Positions 50,973 to 59,641 of a DNA stretch of 64,000 bases are shown here, in pieces. A program made the position numbers and the translations under genes. The notes under the pieces were generated by a model. It did not search any database. It worked only from the letters and a program-made list of their open reading frames with translations, and was not told where the DNA came from. Position 1 is the stretch's first letter; the number at the start of each line of letters is the position of its first letter. Where the stretch lies: contig JAEUQU010000002.1 of NCBI GenBank assembly GCA_016789455.1, positions 434,001 to 498,000 of the forward strand, written 5' to 3'. Origin of the DNA: Candidatus Saccharibacteria bacterium. Its GTDB lineage: Bacteria > Patescibacteriota > Saccharimonadia > Saccharimonadales > Saccharimonadaceae.

Positions 50973-52299
50973 AAATGACCTCCTGTGGTTCAATGAATGC
51001 TGTCGGTTCCATATCCTCCAGATTGCCAAAGGCGATGGCGTCACGGGCGCTGCCCTCGGCACCCATCATGGCGGCCGTGCGGACGATGAACTCGCCGTAA
51101 CGGTCATTGATGGCGTCCATGGCTTCGGCGATGTCGCGTCCGCGGCTTATGTGGCGCTCACCATCAAAGAAGGAGAGCTGCTCGGGGTTGGACGGGGCGA
51201 AATCATGGACGCCGATGGCGATGAGGGTATACTCGCAGTCCGGCGCCATGCTCAGCAGCCGCCGGGCGTACTTGAAGATATCGGCAGTGGAGTAGAGCTG
51301 GATGTCGAGGCTCATGCTCTGACCCCAGTATTCATACTCGATGGTACGGACGCTCAGATGGATGCCGCGGGCCACCAGCCCCTTATTGCGCAGACGCCGG
51401 CCGGCCTTTTCGCAGAGCTTGGCCAGGACCGCCTGGATGCTGAGCGGGTCACGTTCCTGACGGGGCAGGGCATACTGGTGGCCGATGGTGCTGCGCTTGG
51501 TCGGTTCGTCGTCGATTTCCCAGCCGCGCAGCCGCAGCCACCAGTAGTGGCCGACGATGCCGTGGAAGACCTGGCCGCGCAACAGTGAGCGCGGTGCATG
51601 CAGGAAGTCGACCGGGTTGCCAATGCCCGCCACCCGCAGCCGGGCTGAGAAGCGGCGGTTGATGCCGGGCAGATCCATGAGACTGACGGTGCCCAGGGTC
51701 TGCTCCAGGTTGCCCGCATCGATGCGGTCCAGGCCGTCCGGCTTATGCAGCCCGGCCGCCAGCTTGGCCAGGAAGCGGTTGGGGCCGATGCCGACATTGC
51801 AGCGGACGGCCTCACCGACATGGGCGTAGATGTCCTGTTTGATGGCGTAGCCGATCTCCTCCATGGTGCTGCCGCGCTGGATGGCAGGTGAGCCTTCGAA
51901 GTTGACGACGAACTCGTCGATGGACTTGGGGGTGACATCGCTGGTATACGTCTCCAACACCTCGCGGAAGCGGCGGTGGGCTTCGCGGTATTTGGGCGGG
52001 TCGGGCTCGACGATGTAAATGCCGGGGCAGAGCTTCAGCGCCTCACTGACCCGCGTACCCAGCACGATACCGCAGGCCTTGGCCTCGTAGCTGGCGGCCA
52101 GGATCATACCATTACGGTTCATGTACGCCGCCACCGCCACCGGCCGGCCACGGGTGCGGCGGTTAGCCTGCTGCTCGATGGTGGCAAAGCAGGAGTTAAG
52201 GTCGATGTGCATGGTGAGGGGCGCGGCGGTATTGTACCCCGGGTCGAGCACGGTCGTCCGGCGGGCAGCGGGCGGCGGGGTGGTACTAGCGGCCGCCAT
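50965..52299 (-). CDS. Y-family DNA polymerase (DinB/UmuC type)
   Basis: 444 aa from the ATG at 52299 with GAGGAG about 10 bases upstream. Palm: MHIDLNSCFATIEQQANRRT (first catalytic Asp, steric-gate region), ILAASYEAKACGIVLGTRVS, SIDEFVVNF (catalytic Asp-Glu pair); HhH thumb around LMDLPGINRRFSARLRVAGI; little finger follows; beta-clamp binding motif QLSFF near 395. Translesion polymerase. Second gene of a three-gene operon. Confidence 0.9.
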   Translation of the reverse strand: MAAASTTPPPAARRTTVLDPGYNTAAPLTMHIDLNSCFATIEQQANRRTRGRPVAVAAYMNRNGMILAASYEAKACGIVLGTRVSEALKLCPGIYIVEPDPPKYREAHRRFREVLETYTSDVTPKSIDEFVVNFEGSPAIQRGSTMEEIGYAIKQDIYAHVGEAVRCNVGIGPNRFLAKLAAGLHKPDGLDRIDAGNLEQTLGTVSLMDLPGINRRFSARLRVAGIGNPVDFLHAPRSLLRGQVFHGIVGHYWWLRLRGWEIDDEPTKRSTIGHQYALPRQERDPLSIQAVLAKLCEKAGRRLRNKGLVARGIHLSVRTIEYEYWGQSMSLDIQLYSTADIFKYARRLLSMAPDCEYTLIAIGVHDFAPSNPEQLSFFDGERHISRGRDIAEAMDAINDRYGEFIVRTAAMMGAEGSARDAIAFGNLEDMEPTAFIEPQEVIYE

Positions 52300-52552
52300 C
52301 TTCTTCAATCTCCTCAAGGATCCAGACCATGCTGTGGGAGTGGAAGGCCAGCTTCATGTACATGCTGCCGGCAGCCTCGCTGAGAGAGAAATGATAGATG
52401 CGCTCCACGCCTTTTTGAGTGGCGTGCAGAAAGTCGACCGGACCAAGGCGGTAGGCCCGCTCATTCCAGACCATCTGGATGGGCCGGGCGGCCAGACGCC
52501 GGTCGTCGAAGGCGGTTAAGACTTTTACGCTTTCCTGTACTTTTGTAACCAT
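52286..52552 (-). CDS. 88-aa protein co-transcribed with the Y-family polymerase
   Basis: Overlaps the polymerase start by 14 bases, so translation is coupled. GGAGT 5 bases before the ATG at 52552. Strand-rich (VWNERAYRLGPVDFLHATQK, IYHFSLSEAAGSMYMKLAFH), ends EEIEEDGGR. No family recognised. Its place suggests an accessory factor of the polymerase. Confidence 0.7.
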   Translation of the reverse strand: MVTKVQESVKVLTAFDDRRLAARPIQMVWNERAYRLGPVDFLHATQKGVERIYHFSLSEAAGSMYMKLAFHSHSMVWILEEIEEDGGR

Positions 52553-52710
52553 AAGAGACTCCTAGAAGATATAAGGGTAATAAATAGGTAGTGTCTTGCC
52601 AAAGAGGCGAGTAGGCGACGGGCGGAAGGACCGGCCGTTGCCAGATGGTTGTACAGTTTGTAAAAGCCTACCGGTGGAAAGGCGGGGCCAGTACCGGTAT
52701 TGCTGGGCTT

Positions 52711-52739
52711 ATTATACTATGACTCGCGCTATATTTTAA
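52711..52739 (-). promoter_or_regulatory. Possible promoter of the Y-polymerase operon
   Basis: Minus strand: TTAAAA (52734-52739), 17-bp spacer, TATAAT (52711-52716), giving a leader of about 150 bases. That leader and the rest of the 52553-52836 gap hold no ORF; I saw no LexA-type palindrome. Confidence 0.5.
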
Positions 52740-52836
52740 AGCGATTTAATGAAACCGGCCGCAACTGGCGCATGACAGGCCACGGACGATGTACTAGAAT
52801 GGAAGCAAGAAGTACGTAATACAAAAAAGGCAATCA

Positions 52837-53802
52837 GTGTTCAGCATATTTGATATACCAGAAAACGTAACGGGCACTCGCGAGAAGATCAACCACCTGA
52901 TCGGCCAGACATGGCTGGGCGACAATGAGATCATAAAGGTCATCGTCGTCTTCCTGGTGGCCGGCCTGACGGCCTACCTTGTCAGCAAGGTGCTCGCAAA
53001 GATCGTCGTCTGGATCGCCCGGCAAGTGGCGGTCGAAGCGGACAACGCCAGCTCCGAAGAACGTTTCGTGCAGCTGCGGCGGGTAGAGACATACCTGAGC
53101 GTCTTTATCGCATTGATGCGTTTTGTCATCGTAGTGACAGCGGTACTGGGCGCCTGGTACATCGTCGCACCAAAGACCAGTGACGGGACGAACACGGCCA
53201 CAGCCATCGGTGCAGGTACCATCTTCGCCGTAACCGCCGGTGCGTCATTGGGTATCCTGCTGCGTGACATCACGGCCGGCATCACCATGATCATCGAGCA
53301 GTGGTTCAATGTTGGCGACCACATCCGGGTGATTCCTTTTGCCGAGATACAGGGCGTCGTCGAGCGTATGACGCTACGATCGACCAAGGTACGGCTGATC
53401 TCAGGCGAGGTGACCCATATCCACAACCAGCATATCCTGGGCGTCATCGTCACGCCACGCGGCGTCCGCACCGAGATGATCGATGTCTTCGTCGACAAAC
53501 TCGACCCGGCCCGCAAGGCCATCGAGGAGCTGATGAAGACACTTGACCGCGGACCGACCATGCTGGCGACGCCGATGCGCATCCAGGAAGTCGAGGAAGT
53601 GGCCAAAAACCTGTGGCGCATCTCCATCGTCGGGCAGACGATTCCGGGACGGGAGTGGGTGATAGAGAACTTTTTCGTCGATACGCTCAAGAGCATTGAT
53701 GAAGAGAACAAGAGCTTCAAGATCGTCTACGGGCCGATAGTGCGCTTCGTCGACGAGACGGCAGAGAAACGCTTTAAGCGGGCGATGCGCGTCAAGCGCT
53801 AG
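52837..53802 (+). CDS. MscS-family mechanosensitive ion channel
   Basis: 321 aa, GTG start with AAAAGG 6 bases upstream. TM helices at about 28-53 and 85-110; the pore helix GAGTIFAVTAGASLGILLRD with Gly/Ala packing, then the MscS beta domain: FNVGDHIRVIPFAEIQGVVE and HNQHILGVIVTPRG. Releases solutes on hypo-osmotic shock. Single gene. Confidence 0.92.
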   Translation: MFSIFDIPENVTGTREKINHLIGQTWLGDNEIIKVIVVFLVAGLTAYLVSKVLAKIVVWIARQVAVEADNASSEERFVQLRRVETYLSVFIALMRFVIVVTAVLGAWYIVAPKTSDGTNTATAIGAGTIFAVTAGASLGILLRDITAGITMIIEQWFNVGDHIRVIPFAEIQGVVERMTLRSTKVRLISGEVTHIHNQHILGVIVTPRGVRTEMIDVFVDKLDPARKAIEELMKTLDRGPTMLATPMRIQEVEEVAKNLWRISIVGQTIPGREWVIENFFVDTLKSIDEENKSFKIVYGPIVRFVDETAEKRFKRAMRVKR

Positions 53803-53839
53803 CGCGCGTAACAGGGAACAGCCCGTTGTAATTTTTCAG

Positions 53840-53868
53840 TTTACAACCGCGGCCATATGCCGTACTAT
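53840..53868 (+). promoter_or_regulatory. Promoter of the 53907-54982 gene pair
   Basis: TTTACA (53840-53845), 17-bp spacer, TACTAT (53863-53868). Confidence 0.6.
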
Positions 53869-53906
53869 AAAGATAGTATCCTAAAAAAACAAAAAGGGTT
53901 ATAACA

Positions 53907-54692
53907 ATGAACAAAATGGTACGCACCTTTGTGGTCGGCGGCATCCTGATGCTAACCGGCTTCATATTACTATTGGGAACCAGCGCCGCGCGCGCCGAAG
54001 AAGGCAGCGGCAGCAACGGCTCCGGCAACACCACGCGCATGCACCACGAAGAAGGTCAGGAGCACGAAGATGAACTGCGTCACCAGGAAGACGACGACCG
54101 GGATGACGGCGGCAATAGCGGCTCCAACCGGCCGAACGGCGGCAACTCAGGCCCGGGCAGTGTGAATTCGGGCAGCGGCAACAGCACCAAGCCTCGTCCG
54201 GGCGACGGCGAGACCACCCGCGCCACCGGCGTCAAGAGCGGCCCGCTCGACAAAGACCGTCAGCAGGTGTGCGAGCAGCGCAAGACTGCCATCCGCAAGC
54301 ACGCAGCCGAAATCAGCGGCAAGCTTACCAAGCACTATGAGCGCTTCACCGAGATATACCTCCGCGTCAAAGAATTCGTCAGCACCGAAGGCCTGACGAT
54401 CGCCGACTACGAGACACTGACCAAGGCCGTCGACGAAGCGGAGGCTGCCACCCAGGTCGCCATCAGCAATGCCCAGACCACGCCCGAAGTCGACTGCGCC
54501 GGCGAACGGCCACGGGAACAAGCGCAGGCTATCCGCGAAAAGTATAAGGCCGCCAAAGAATCACTGAAGCAATACCGCACCACCATCAAAGCGTTGGTAA
54601 AAGCCGTAAAAAGCTCATTGCCAAGCGACGATGCTACTGAATCGAAACCAGAACAAGAGACTGAAACATCCCAGGAAGGAGCCCAGCAGTAA
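53907..54692 (+). CDS. Secreted low-complexity and coiled-coil protein
   Basis: 261 aa. Signal peptide with ARA cleavage site near residue 30. Residues 31-105 are a Gly/Asn/Ser/Glu/Asp-rich disordered segment; 115-245 are helical (DRQQVCEQRKTAIRKHAAEI, LTIADYETLTKAVDEAEAAT, EKYKAAKESLKQYRTTIKAL) with two Cys that may pair. Acidic end. Overlaps the pseudopilin gene start (taatg), so both are made together; possibly a pilus-associated surface protein. Confidence 0.75.
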   Translation: MNKMVRTFVVGGILMLTGFILLLGTSAARAEEGSGSNGSGNTTRMHHEEGQEHEDELRHQEDDDRDDGGNSGSNRPNGGNSGPGSVNSGSGNSTKPRPGDGETTRATGVKSGPLDKDRQQVCEQRKTAIRKHAAEISGKLTKHYERFTEIYLRVKEFVSTEGLTIADYETLTKAVDEAEAATQVAISNAQTTPEVDCAGERPREQAQAIREKYKAAKESLKQYRTTIKALVKAVKSSLPSDDATESKPEQETETSQEGAQQ

Positions 54693-54982
54693 TGAGCGCC
54701 CGCACCTCCATCAAACCGACGCACCGCAGCCAAGGCTTCGCCCTGATTGAACTGATCATCGTCGTAGTCATCGTCGGCGTCATCGGCTTCGCCGTATGGC
54801 GCGTGACCCAGGCGCAGCAGACCGCCAGCACTGAAAATACTACGCAGTCCCAGCAAGCGAATACCATGACCGAGCCCAAGATCGAGAACGCCAAAGGCCT
54901 GACAGCCGTCGAGACCAAGCTTGAAGCAGCGGAGCTTGACGACAAGGCCCTGGACGAGCTGGACACCGCCTTAGACTTCTAG
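54692..54982 (+). CDS. Type IV pseudopilin-like protein
   Basis: 96 aa. Prepilin signal: basic leader ending in Gly15, then FALIELIIVVVIVGVIGFAV with Phe+1 and Glu+5. The remainder is only about 60 residues, Gln/Glu/Thr-rich and without a pilin head domain, so it is a minor pilin or a pilin-anchored linker. Co-transcribed with the secreted protein before it. Confidence 0.85.
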   Translation: MSARTSIKPTHRSQGFALIELIIVVVIVGVIGFAVWRVTQAQQTASTENTTQSQQANTMTEPKIENAKGLTAVETKLEAAELDDKALDELDTALDF

Positions 54983-55090
54983 CTTCATCTGCAAGATAAG
55001 CGCTGCTTTTTGCCGGCAAGTGTGGTATCTTAAGAACTAACAACGAGTGGATATTCAGTAACAGGCAACACGAAAAAAGGCTTACTATAC

Positions 55091-56125
55091 ATGGCTACCG
55101 CAGCATCAGTTTCCAGCGCTTCCGGACGTAATGTCATCGTCAGCGTCGCACTGGGATGCGCGGTAGCCATTATTGGTTACGCAGTCATCGTCAGTCTGGC
55201 AGCCGGACCGGTTGCCTCGCTGGAAAGCGAAGAGGCCGTGCTGAGCGACAGCTCGATGGCATACGAAGACCCGACCGCTTCGGAGAGCCAGGCGATCATG
55301 TTCAAGGTCGGCGACAGCACTGACCCGGGCGGTGGTCCTGATCCTGGCGACCAGGCGACCATCCGTATCGCTGCCGCCGGTGACATCGCCGACAATAATG
55401 GCGAGCAGGCCACGAGCGATATCATCATGGGCGACAGCTCCATCAATACAGTGCTTGCGCTTGGTGACCTGGCCTACGAAAGCGGCACCTCCGCTGAGTT
55501 CGCTGAAAAATATGACCCTACTTGGGGCCGCTTCAAAAACAAGACCAAACCCACGCCGGGCAACCATGAATATTACACCGACGGAGCATCAGGTTACTAC
55601 CAGTACTGGAACAACATCGAGGAATACTACTCATTCGACATAGGCAACTGGCATCTTATTTCGCTTAATTCAGAAATTAACCACAGCAGCGACAGTGAAC
55701 AGATGGCCTGGCTGAAGAGCGACCTGGCGGCAAATGCCTCCAAACAATGTACACTGGCCTTCTGGCATACACCGCGCTTCTCGGCTGGCACGCATTCCGA
55801 CGACGACTCGGTGACGCCGTTCTTTGATGAGCTTTACACCGCTGGTGCCGATCTTGTCCTGACGGGCCATAGCCATATTTACGAACGCTTTGCCAAATCT
55901 AAGAGTAACGGCGAAGTCGACGAAGTGCGAGGCATCCGCAACTTCGTCATCGGTACCGGCGGCACTAGCCTTGGTAGTGGTGGCGACACTGCAGCCACTC
56001 GTGAGTTTAATGATTCGAGCGCCCACGGCGTCCTGATGCTCGACCTCAAGGCTAACAGCTACGATTACAAATTCGTCACCGTTGATGGTCAGACGCTGGA
56101 TTCCGGCAGTGATACCTGTCATTAG
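55091..56125 (+). CDS. Exported metallophosphoesterase
   Basis: 344 aa. Membrane/signal helix at about 18-40. Calcineurin-like metal motifs: IRIAAAGDIADNNGE, VLALGDLAYESG, KPTPGNHEYYTD (GNHE), LAFWHTPRFSAG and LTGHSHIYERF. The order and the WYQ-rich middle are like purple-acid-phosphatase-type extracellular phosphatases. Probably frees phosphate outside the cell. Single gene ending at the inverted-repeat element. Confidence 0.92.
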   Translation: MATAASVSSASGRNVIVSVALGCAVAIIGYAVIVSLAAGPVASLESEEAVLSDSSMAYEDPTASESQAIMFKVGDSTDPGGGPDPGDQATIRIAAAGDIADNNGEQATSDIIMGDSSINTVLALGDLAYESGTSAEFAEKYDPTWGRFKNKTKPTPGNHEYYTDGASGYYQYWNNIEEYYSFDIGNWHLISLNSEINHSSDSEQMAWLKSDLAANASKQCTLAFWHTPRFSAGTHSDDDSVTPFFDELYTAGADLVLTGHSHIYERFAKSKSNGEVDEVRGIRNFVIGTGGTSLGSGGDTAATREFNDSSAHGVLMLDLKANSYDYKFVTVDGQTLDSGSDTCH

Positions 56126-56137
56126 TCGGTGGTTTTT

Positions 56138-56262
56138 GCCATCCAAAGCACCTATGACGGGGGCACTTTTTTAAGAGACTTCCACTGGAAGTCTCTTAAA
56201 GCGTTAGGCTGAAATCGGTATAGACCGATTTCACATACCCCGACATAGGCACTTTGGATGGC
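56138..56262. repeat. Nested inverted-repeat element with two inner hairpins
   Basis: Outer arms of 24-25 bases (56138-56162 and 56238-56262) pair with three mismatches. Inside are a perfect 14-bp hairpin tttaagagacttcc-act-ggaagtctcttaaa (56170-56200) and a perfect 9-bp hairpin gaaatcggt-atag-accgatttc (56211-56232), giving a three-way junction. No ORF. More elaborate than any terminator in the window. Confidence 0.7.
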
Positions 56263-56267
56263 GCGAC

Positions 56268-56320
56268 GCCCGGTGGCCGACCGCAGCCGGCATCATAATG
56301 GCTGCGGTCGGCCACCGGGC
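56268..56320 (-). terminator. Very long GC hairpin after the PKD-NicO gene
   Basis: Perfect 21-bp stem (56268-56288 with 56300-56320), 11-base loop, touching the stop codon. Same GC-rich style as hairpins at 4473 and 62802; no T run. Confidence 0.65.
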
Positions 56321-57891
56321 TAGCGCAGCGTCAAGAGTGCCAGGATCAAAATGAGGATGCCGGAGACGAGCGGGGCATAGATGGCGATTGCCTGGGCGCG
56401 CTTTTCGTTCGCAAGCAGGCGCTTTTTGCCAGCGATGAGGAACAGGCCCAGAATGGCGATGGTACCAGCCAGGCCGAGGCTGAAAAAGAGCACCAACACC
56501 AGCCCGAAGCCGACGTGGCCGACACTGATGGCAAGCAACATCAGCGACAGAGCGTCGATGCAGGGGACAATACCGCCACCGGTGCCGGCCAGGATCAGGC
56601 TCCAGGTGTCGCGCTTGCTGTTGGCCGGTAGCTCATGGGTATGCTGTCCAGGGCCATGACCGTGATCATGGCCATGCTTATGGGCCTGGCGGTGCCGGTA
56701 CGCAGCATGCAAGCGCCGGAGACCGCTAAAAATCAGGTAGAGCGCCAGGATCAACACCAGAACGAAACTGGCAGCCTCAAAATAGGGAATCAGGCTGTTG
56801 GCCGATTGCTGCGAACTGAGCACTAAAAAACTAAAGCCAATAACATAGATGACCAGGGTGTGCGCGATTGTGATAGAGGCAGTCAGAATTAACAAGTCGC
56901 GATACTTCTTGCCATCACGGCCCACCAACAGCGCCGCCAGTATCGCCTTGCCATGCCCGGGCGTCAGAGAGTGCAGGGAACCGGCAATGACTGCAAACAA
57001 CAGCACCAGCACCACCAGGGGCAGATTGACCCGTCCCTCGTCGTAGATGGCACTGATGCCGCGCTCCAGCTGGCGCTTGAACTGCTCGTAGGTGCCGGAT
57101 GATTCTTCGGCACTGGAGGGCGGCGGCACACCATCGGGGTTTTTCAGCCACACCGCATTATCAACAAAAAAATTACCGCCGCCTTGCGAGAAATAAGCAC
57201 GGACAACCGGGAACACTTCATATACGCTTGGCGGGAAGCTGCGTTCGATTGATTGGCCTTGTTGCAGCCGCTTATCACCAAAGTCCCATTCAAACCGCTG
57301 GGGTACGACACCGTCAGTATTCAACGCCGCTTCAAAACGGTAGTCTTGGCCGGGAAGCATAGTGATTTCACCGGTATCGTTAAAGTGCTTCTCGCCGTTA
57401 ACGCTGATGTTGACGCGGGGTAGCGCAAACGCATCATCCGGGAATATCTGCATCGATGTCGATTCTATGAGCTGCCGCGGTTTGCCGGGAAAATCGGCAT
57501 GGATGGAAAGGATATAACTGCCCGGATTCTGATACACATGACCAACTTCCACTCCCGTGGCCGTGCCGCCATCACCGAAATCCCAGCTGAAGCTGGAGTC
57601 ATCGACATCGGCATACGCGACCTTCAGCAGGCTGGTATCTATGGTAAAGCTGACGGGCTGGCCTGGCAGGTGATGGTCGACGTCCATAGATTGCGGCAGG
57701 GCCAGGCGCTGCGGCTTGGCTTTGACGACCGGGTAATAATCGACAAACTTACCGTTGATCTTTAAAAATGATGGCTGTCCGGGCTTGTGGGCGGACGCAG
57801 GGAGTGGCAGGGCAGCAACACTCAGGGCGGCCGCTATCAGCAGCAAGCCCCGCCCTATGGATGCACGCCAGCGCCCCGACAGCCGCCGCAT
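56320..57891 (-). CDS. PKD-domain protein fused to a NicO/RcnA-type metal transporter
   Basis: 523 aa. Signal peptide (ending ASA, about residue 34); PKD domain 1 with SFSWDFGDGGTATGVEVGHV, PKD domain 2 with RFEWDFGDKRLQQ; then about six TM helices from 290 with LHSLTPGHGKAILAALLVGR, a His-rich loop HKHGHDHGHGPGQHTHE and GGIVPCIDALSLMLLAIS, the motifs of NicO nickel/cobalt transporters. The extracellular PKD pair on a transporter is unusual. Overlaps the cupredoxin-like gene by one base; metal efflux or delivery is inferred. Confidence 0.88.
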   Translation of the reverse strand: MRRLSGRWRASIGRGLLLIAAALSVAALPLPASAHKPGQPSFLKINGKFVDYYPVVKAKPQRLALPQSMDVDHHLPGQPVSFTIDTSLLKVAYADVDDSSFSWDFGDGGTATGVEVGHVYQNPGSYILSIHADFPGKPRQLIESTSMQIFPDDAFALPRVNISVNGEKHFNDTGEITMLPGQDYRFEAALNTDGVVPQRFEWDFGDKRLQQGQSIERSFPPSVYEVFPVVRAYFSQGGGNFFVDNAVWLKNPDGVPPPSSAEESSGTYEQFKRQLERGISAIYDEGRVNLPLVVLVLLFAVIAGSLHSLTPGHGKAILAALLVGRDGKKYRDLLILTASITIAHTLVIYVIGFSFLVLSSQQSANSLIPYFEAASFVLVLILALYLIFSGLRRLHAAYRHRQAHKHGHDHGHGPGQHTHELPANSKRDTWSLILAGTGGGIVPCIDALSLMLLAISVGHVGFGLVLVLFFSLGLAGTIAILGLFLIAGKKRLLANEKRAQAIAIYAPLVSGILILILALLTLR

Positions 57892-58328
57892 TACTCTTCG
57901 ACTACCAGCTGTCCGACGACACGCGGAGTAGTATCCTGCCCGCGGACGATATCACGGAGAGTGATTGTGAAGCTGCCGGCGGTATGGGCATCGAATTCCA
58001 GGCTTTTATAGCCGCCTCGTTCAATACTGGTGTGTAAGTCATAGCCATCAATGTGTAGTTCGGCCTGGCGCTGCTGCCCGGCGCCTGTGACGTTGAGCTG
58101 CACCTGGTCGCCCAGGCTGGCGGTAACGGTGTCGGTGCCGTCATCGGACTTCAGCTTATTATCGGCGACGGTCACATCAATCCGTCGGATGCCCTGGTTC
58201 GTGGTGCCGGCGGGTTGCTGGAACTGCCGCACCTGTTGTTCTTTCAAATATTGGAAGCCCAGGTAGCAGGCTCCGATGATAAGTGCCAGCATGATGATGA
58301 CGAAGATTGCCAATGGTCCCTTTTTCAC
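57891..58328 (-). CDS. Membrane-anchored cupredoxin-like protein
   Basis: 145 aa. N-terminal helix (6-26), then a strand-rich domain RRIDVTVADNKLK, ASLGDQVQLNVTGAGQQRQA, ELHIDGYDLHTSIERGGYKS, DAHTAGSFTITLRD in the order of EfeO-type cupredoxins. His residues of HIDGYDLH may bind copper, but the Cys/Met ligands of blue-copper sites are missing. Coupled to the NicO gene, so a metal-handling role fits. Confidence 0.75.
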   Translation of the reverse strand: MKKGPLAIFVIIMLALIIGACYLGFQYLKEQQVRQFQQPAGTTNQGIRRIDVTVADNKLKSDDGTDTVTASLGDQVQLNVTGAGQQRQAELHIDGYDLHTSIERGGYKSLEFDAHTAGSFTITLRDIVRGQDTTPRVVGQLVVEE

Positions 58329-58381
58329 TGTCGTTCCACCCTATATATTGGTTATATGCTTTGATCGCAGCGCCGGCAGGA

Positions 58382-59632
58382 TCAGGTCGCCTGGCCTGCA
58401 TCCGGCTCGCGCCGCGGTATCACCATCAGTATATAGGCAATCGGCACAATCATGCCAATCGCCATGACCGAAAGGGCGGCACTCGAGCTGAATACCTCCC
58501 AAATGATACCGGTGACGACCGAGGACACCAGAAAACTGAGCGAGATGACCGTGTTGGCGACGCCCAGGCCGGTTCCCAGCCGCTCTTTGGGTAATTGACG
58601 GCTCAGCCAGGCTTTGACCAGGCCGTCATTGACGGCAGCGAACAAAGCATAGATGACAAAGGCCAGCAGCAGACCACCGATGGAAAGTTCACGGCTCAAC
58701 AGACTGTAGGCAATGGCAAAGGCGACCAGCCCGGCAATGAACGTGTTGCGATAGCCGCGTGCATCTGCCAGCGACCCTACCACCAGACTCAGCAGCGCGT
58801 AGGCGATGTTAAAGATGATGTACAGGCCGATGACAATGATGGCATTCTCAATCGGAAAGCCGAAGATTTCCTGACGGCTACCGACCAACTCGCTGGCACG
58901 GAGCAGCAGGAAAGCATCCGAGCTATTAAAAATGCCTACCAGCACCAAACCGACGAGCAATTTGCGATAGGTCGGCGTATAAAGCGCCGGCTTAAAGATG
59001 CCAAGATATGACCGCATCGCCTCATGCAGCACTGCCCGCGACACGACCGGTTTTTTGACATGGGAACGCACCATGAACGTCAGCGCGACCGCTGCCAGCC
59101 CAGGCACCAGGGCAAAGATGAAGATTGCGGAGAGCTGATCGTACAAGCTGAAGACCGCGATGATGACCAAGGCCAGCAATGGACCGACTGCTGCGCCAAA
59201 GGTGTCCATGAACCGATGGAAACCGAAGACGCGGCCACGGACCTTCTGTTGTGATTCACCGGCCAAAATGGCATCGCGCGGGGCAGTCCGGATGCCCTTG
59301 CCAAAGCGGTCGGCGCTGCGGATGGCGATAAAGGCCGCCGGGCTGGTAACGAACCCCAGCAGCGGCTTACTGACGGCCGACAGGCCATAGCCGATGCGCA
59401 CGAACCACTCGGGCCGGCCCAGGCGATCGCCCAGATGTCCGAAAAAGCTTTTGCTGATACCGGCCACCGCCTCGGCCACGCCTTCGATCATGCCCATGGC
59501 AACCGCGCTCAGGCCGACGCTGGCAAAGAACAGCGGCATGACCGGGTACAGCATTTCGCTGGACATATCAGTAAAGAACGAGACCAATCCCAGCAGGAAT
59601 ATATTACGGGTGATAAATTTGCGTCTGAACAT
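58382..59632 (-). CDS. Major facilitator superfamily transporter
   Basis: 416 aa, twelve TM helices. N-terminal half has DMSSEMLYPVMPLFFASVGL and KSFFGHLGDRLGRPEWFVRI (the MFS loop 2-3 motif G-x-LGDRLGR), then RFGKGIRTAPRDAILAG. This set is typical of bacterial MFS proteins near stress or metal genes. Substrate unknown. AAGGA 7 bases before the ATG; 9 bases after the RCC1-repeat gene, same operon. Confidence 0.9.
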   Translation of the reverse strand: MFRRKFITRNIFLLGLVSFFTDMSSEMLYPVMPLFFASVGLSAVAMGMIEGVAEAVAGISKSFFGHLGDRLGRPEWFVRIGYGLSAVSKPLLGFVTSPAAFIAIRSADRFGKGIRTAPRDAILAGESQQKVRGRVFGFHRFMDTFGAAVGPLLALVIIAVFSLYDQLSAIFIFALVPGLAAVALTFMVRSHVKKPVVSRAVLHEAMRSYLGIFKPALYTPTYRKLLVGLVLVGIFNSSDAFLLLRASELVGSRQEIFGFPIENAIIVIGLYIIFNIAYALLSLVVGSLADARGYRNTFIAGLVAFAIAYSLLSRELSIGGLLLAFVIYALFAAVNDGLVKAWLSRQLPKERLGTGLGVANTVISLSFLVSSVVTGIIWEVFSSSAALSVMAIGMIVPIAYILMVIPRREPDAGQAT

Positions 59633-59641
59633 AGGTGATCC

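Noticed and set aside
52553-52836. SOS box before the Y-family polymerase operon
   Set aside because: I looked for CGAAC-n4-GTTCG and CTGT-n8-ACAG type palindromes on both strands and found none.
56138-56262. Plain bidirectional terminator as full explanation of the inverted repeats
   Set aside because: Only the inner hairpin has a T/A tract; the 24-base outer arms and second hairpin are not needed for termination, so I kept it as a separate element.
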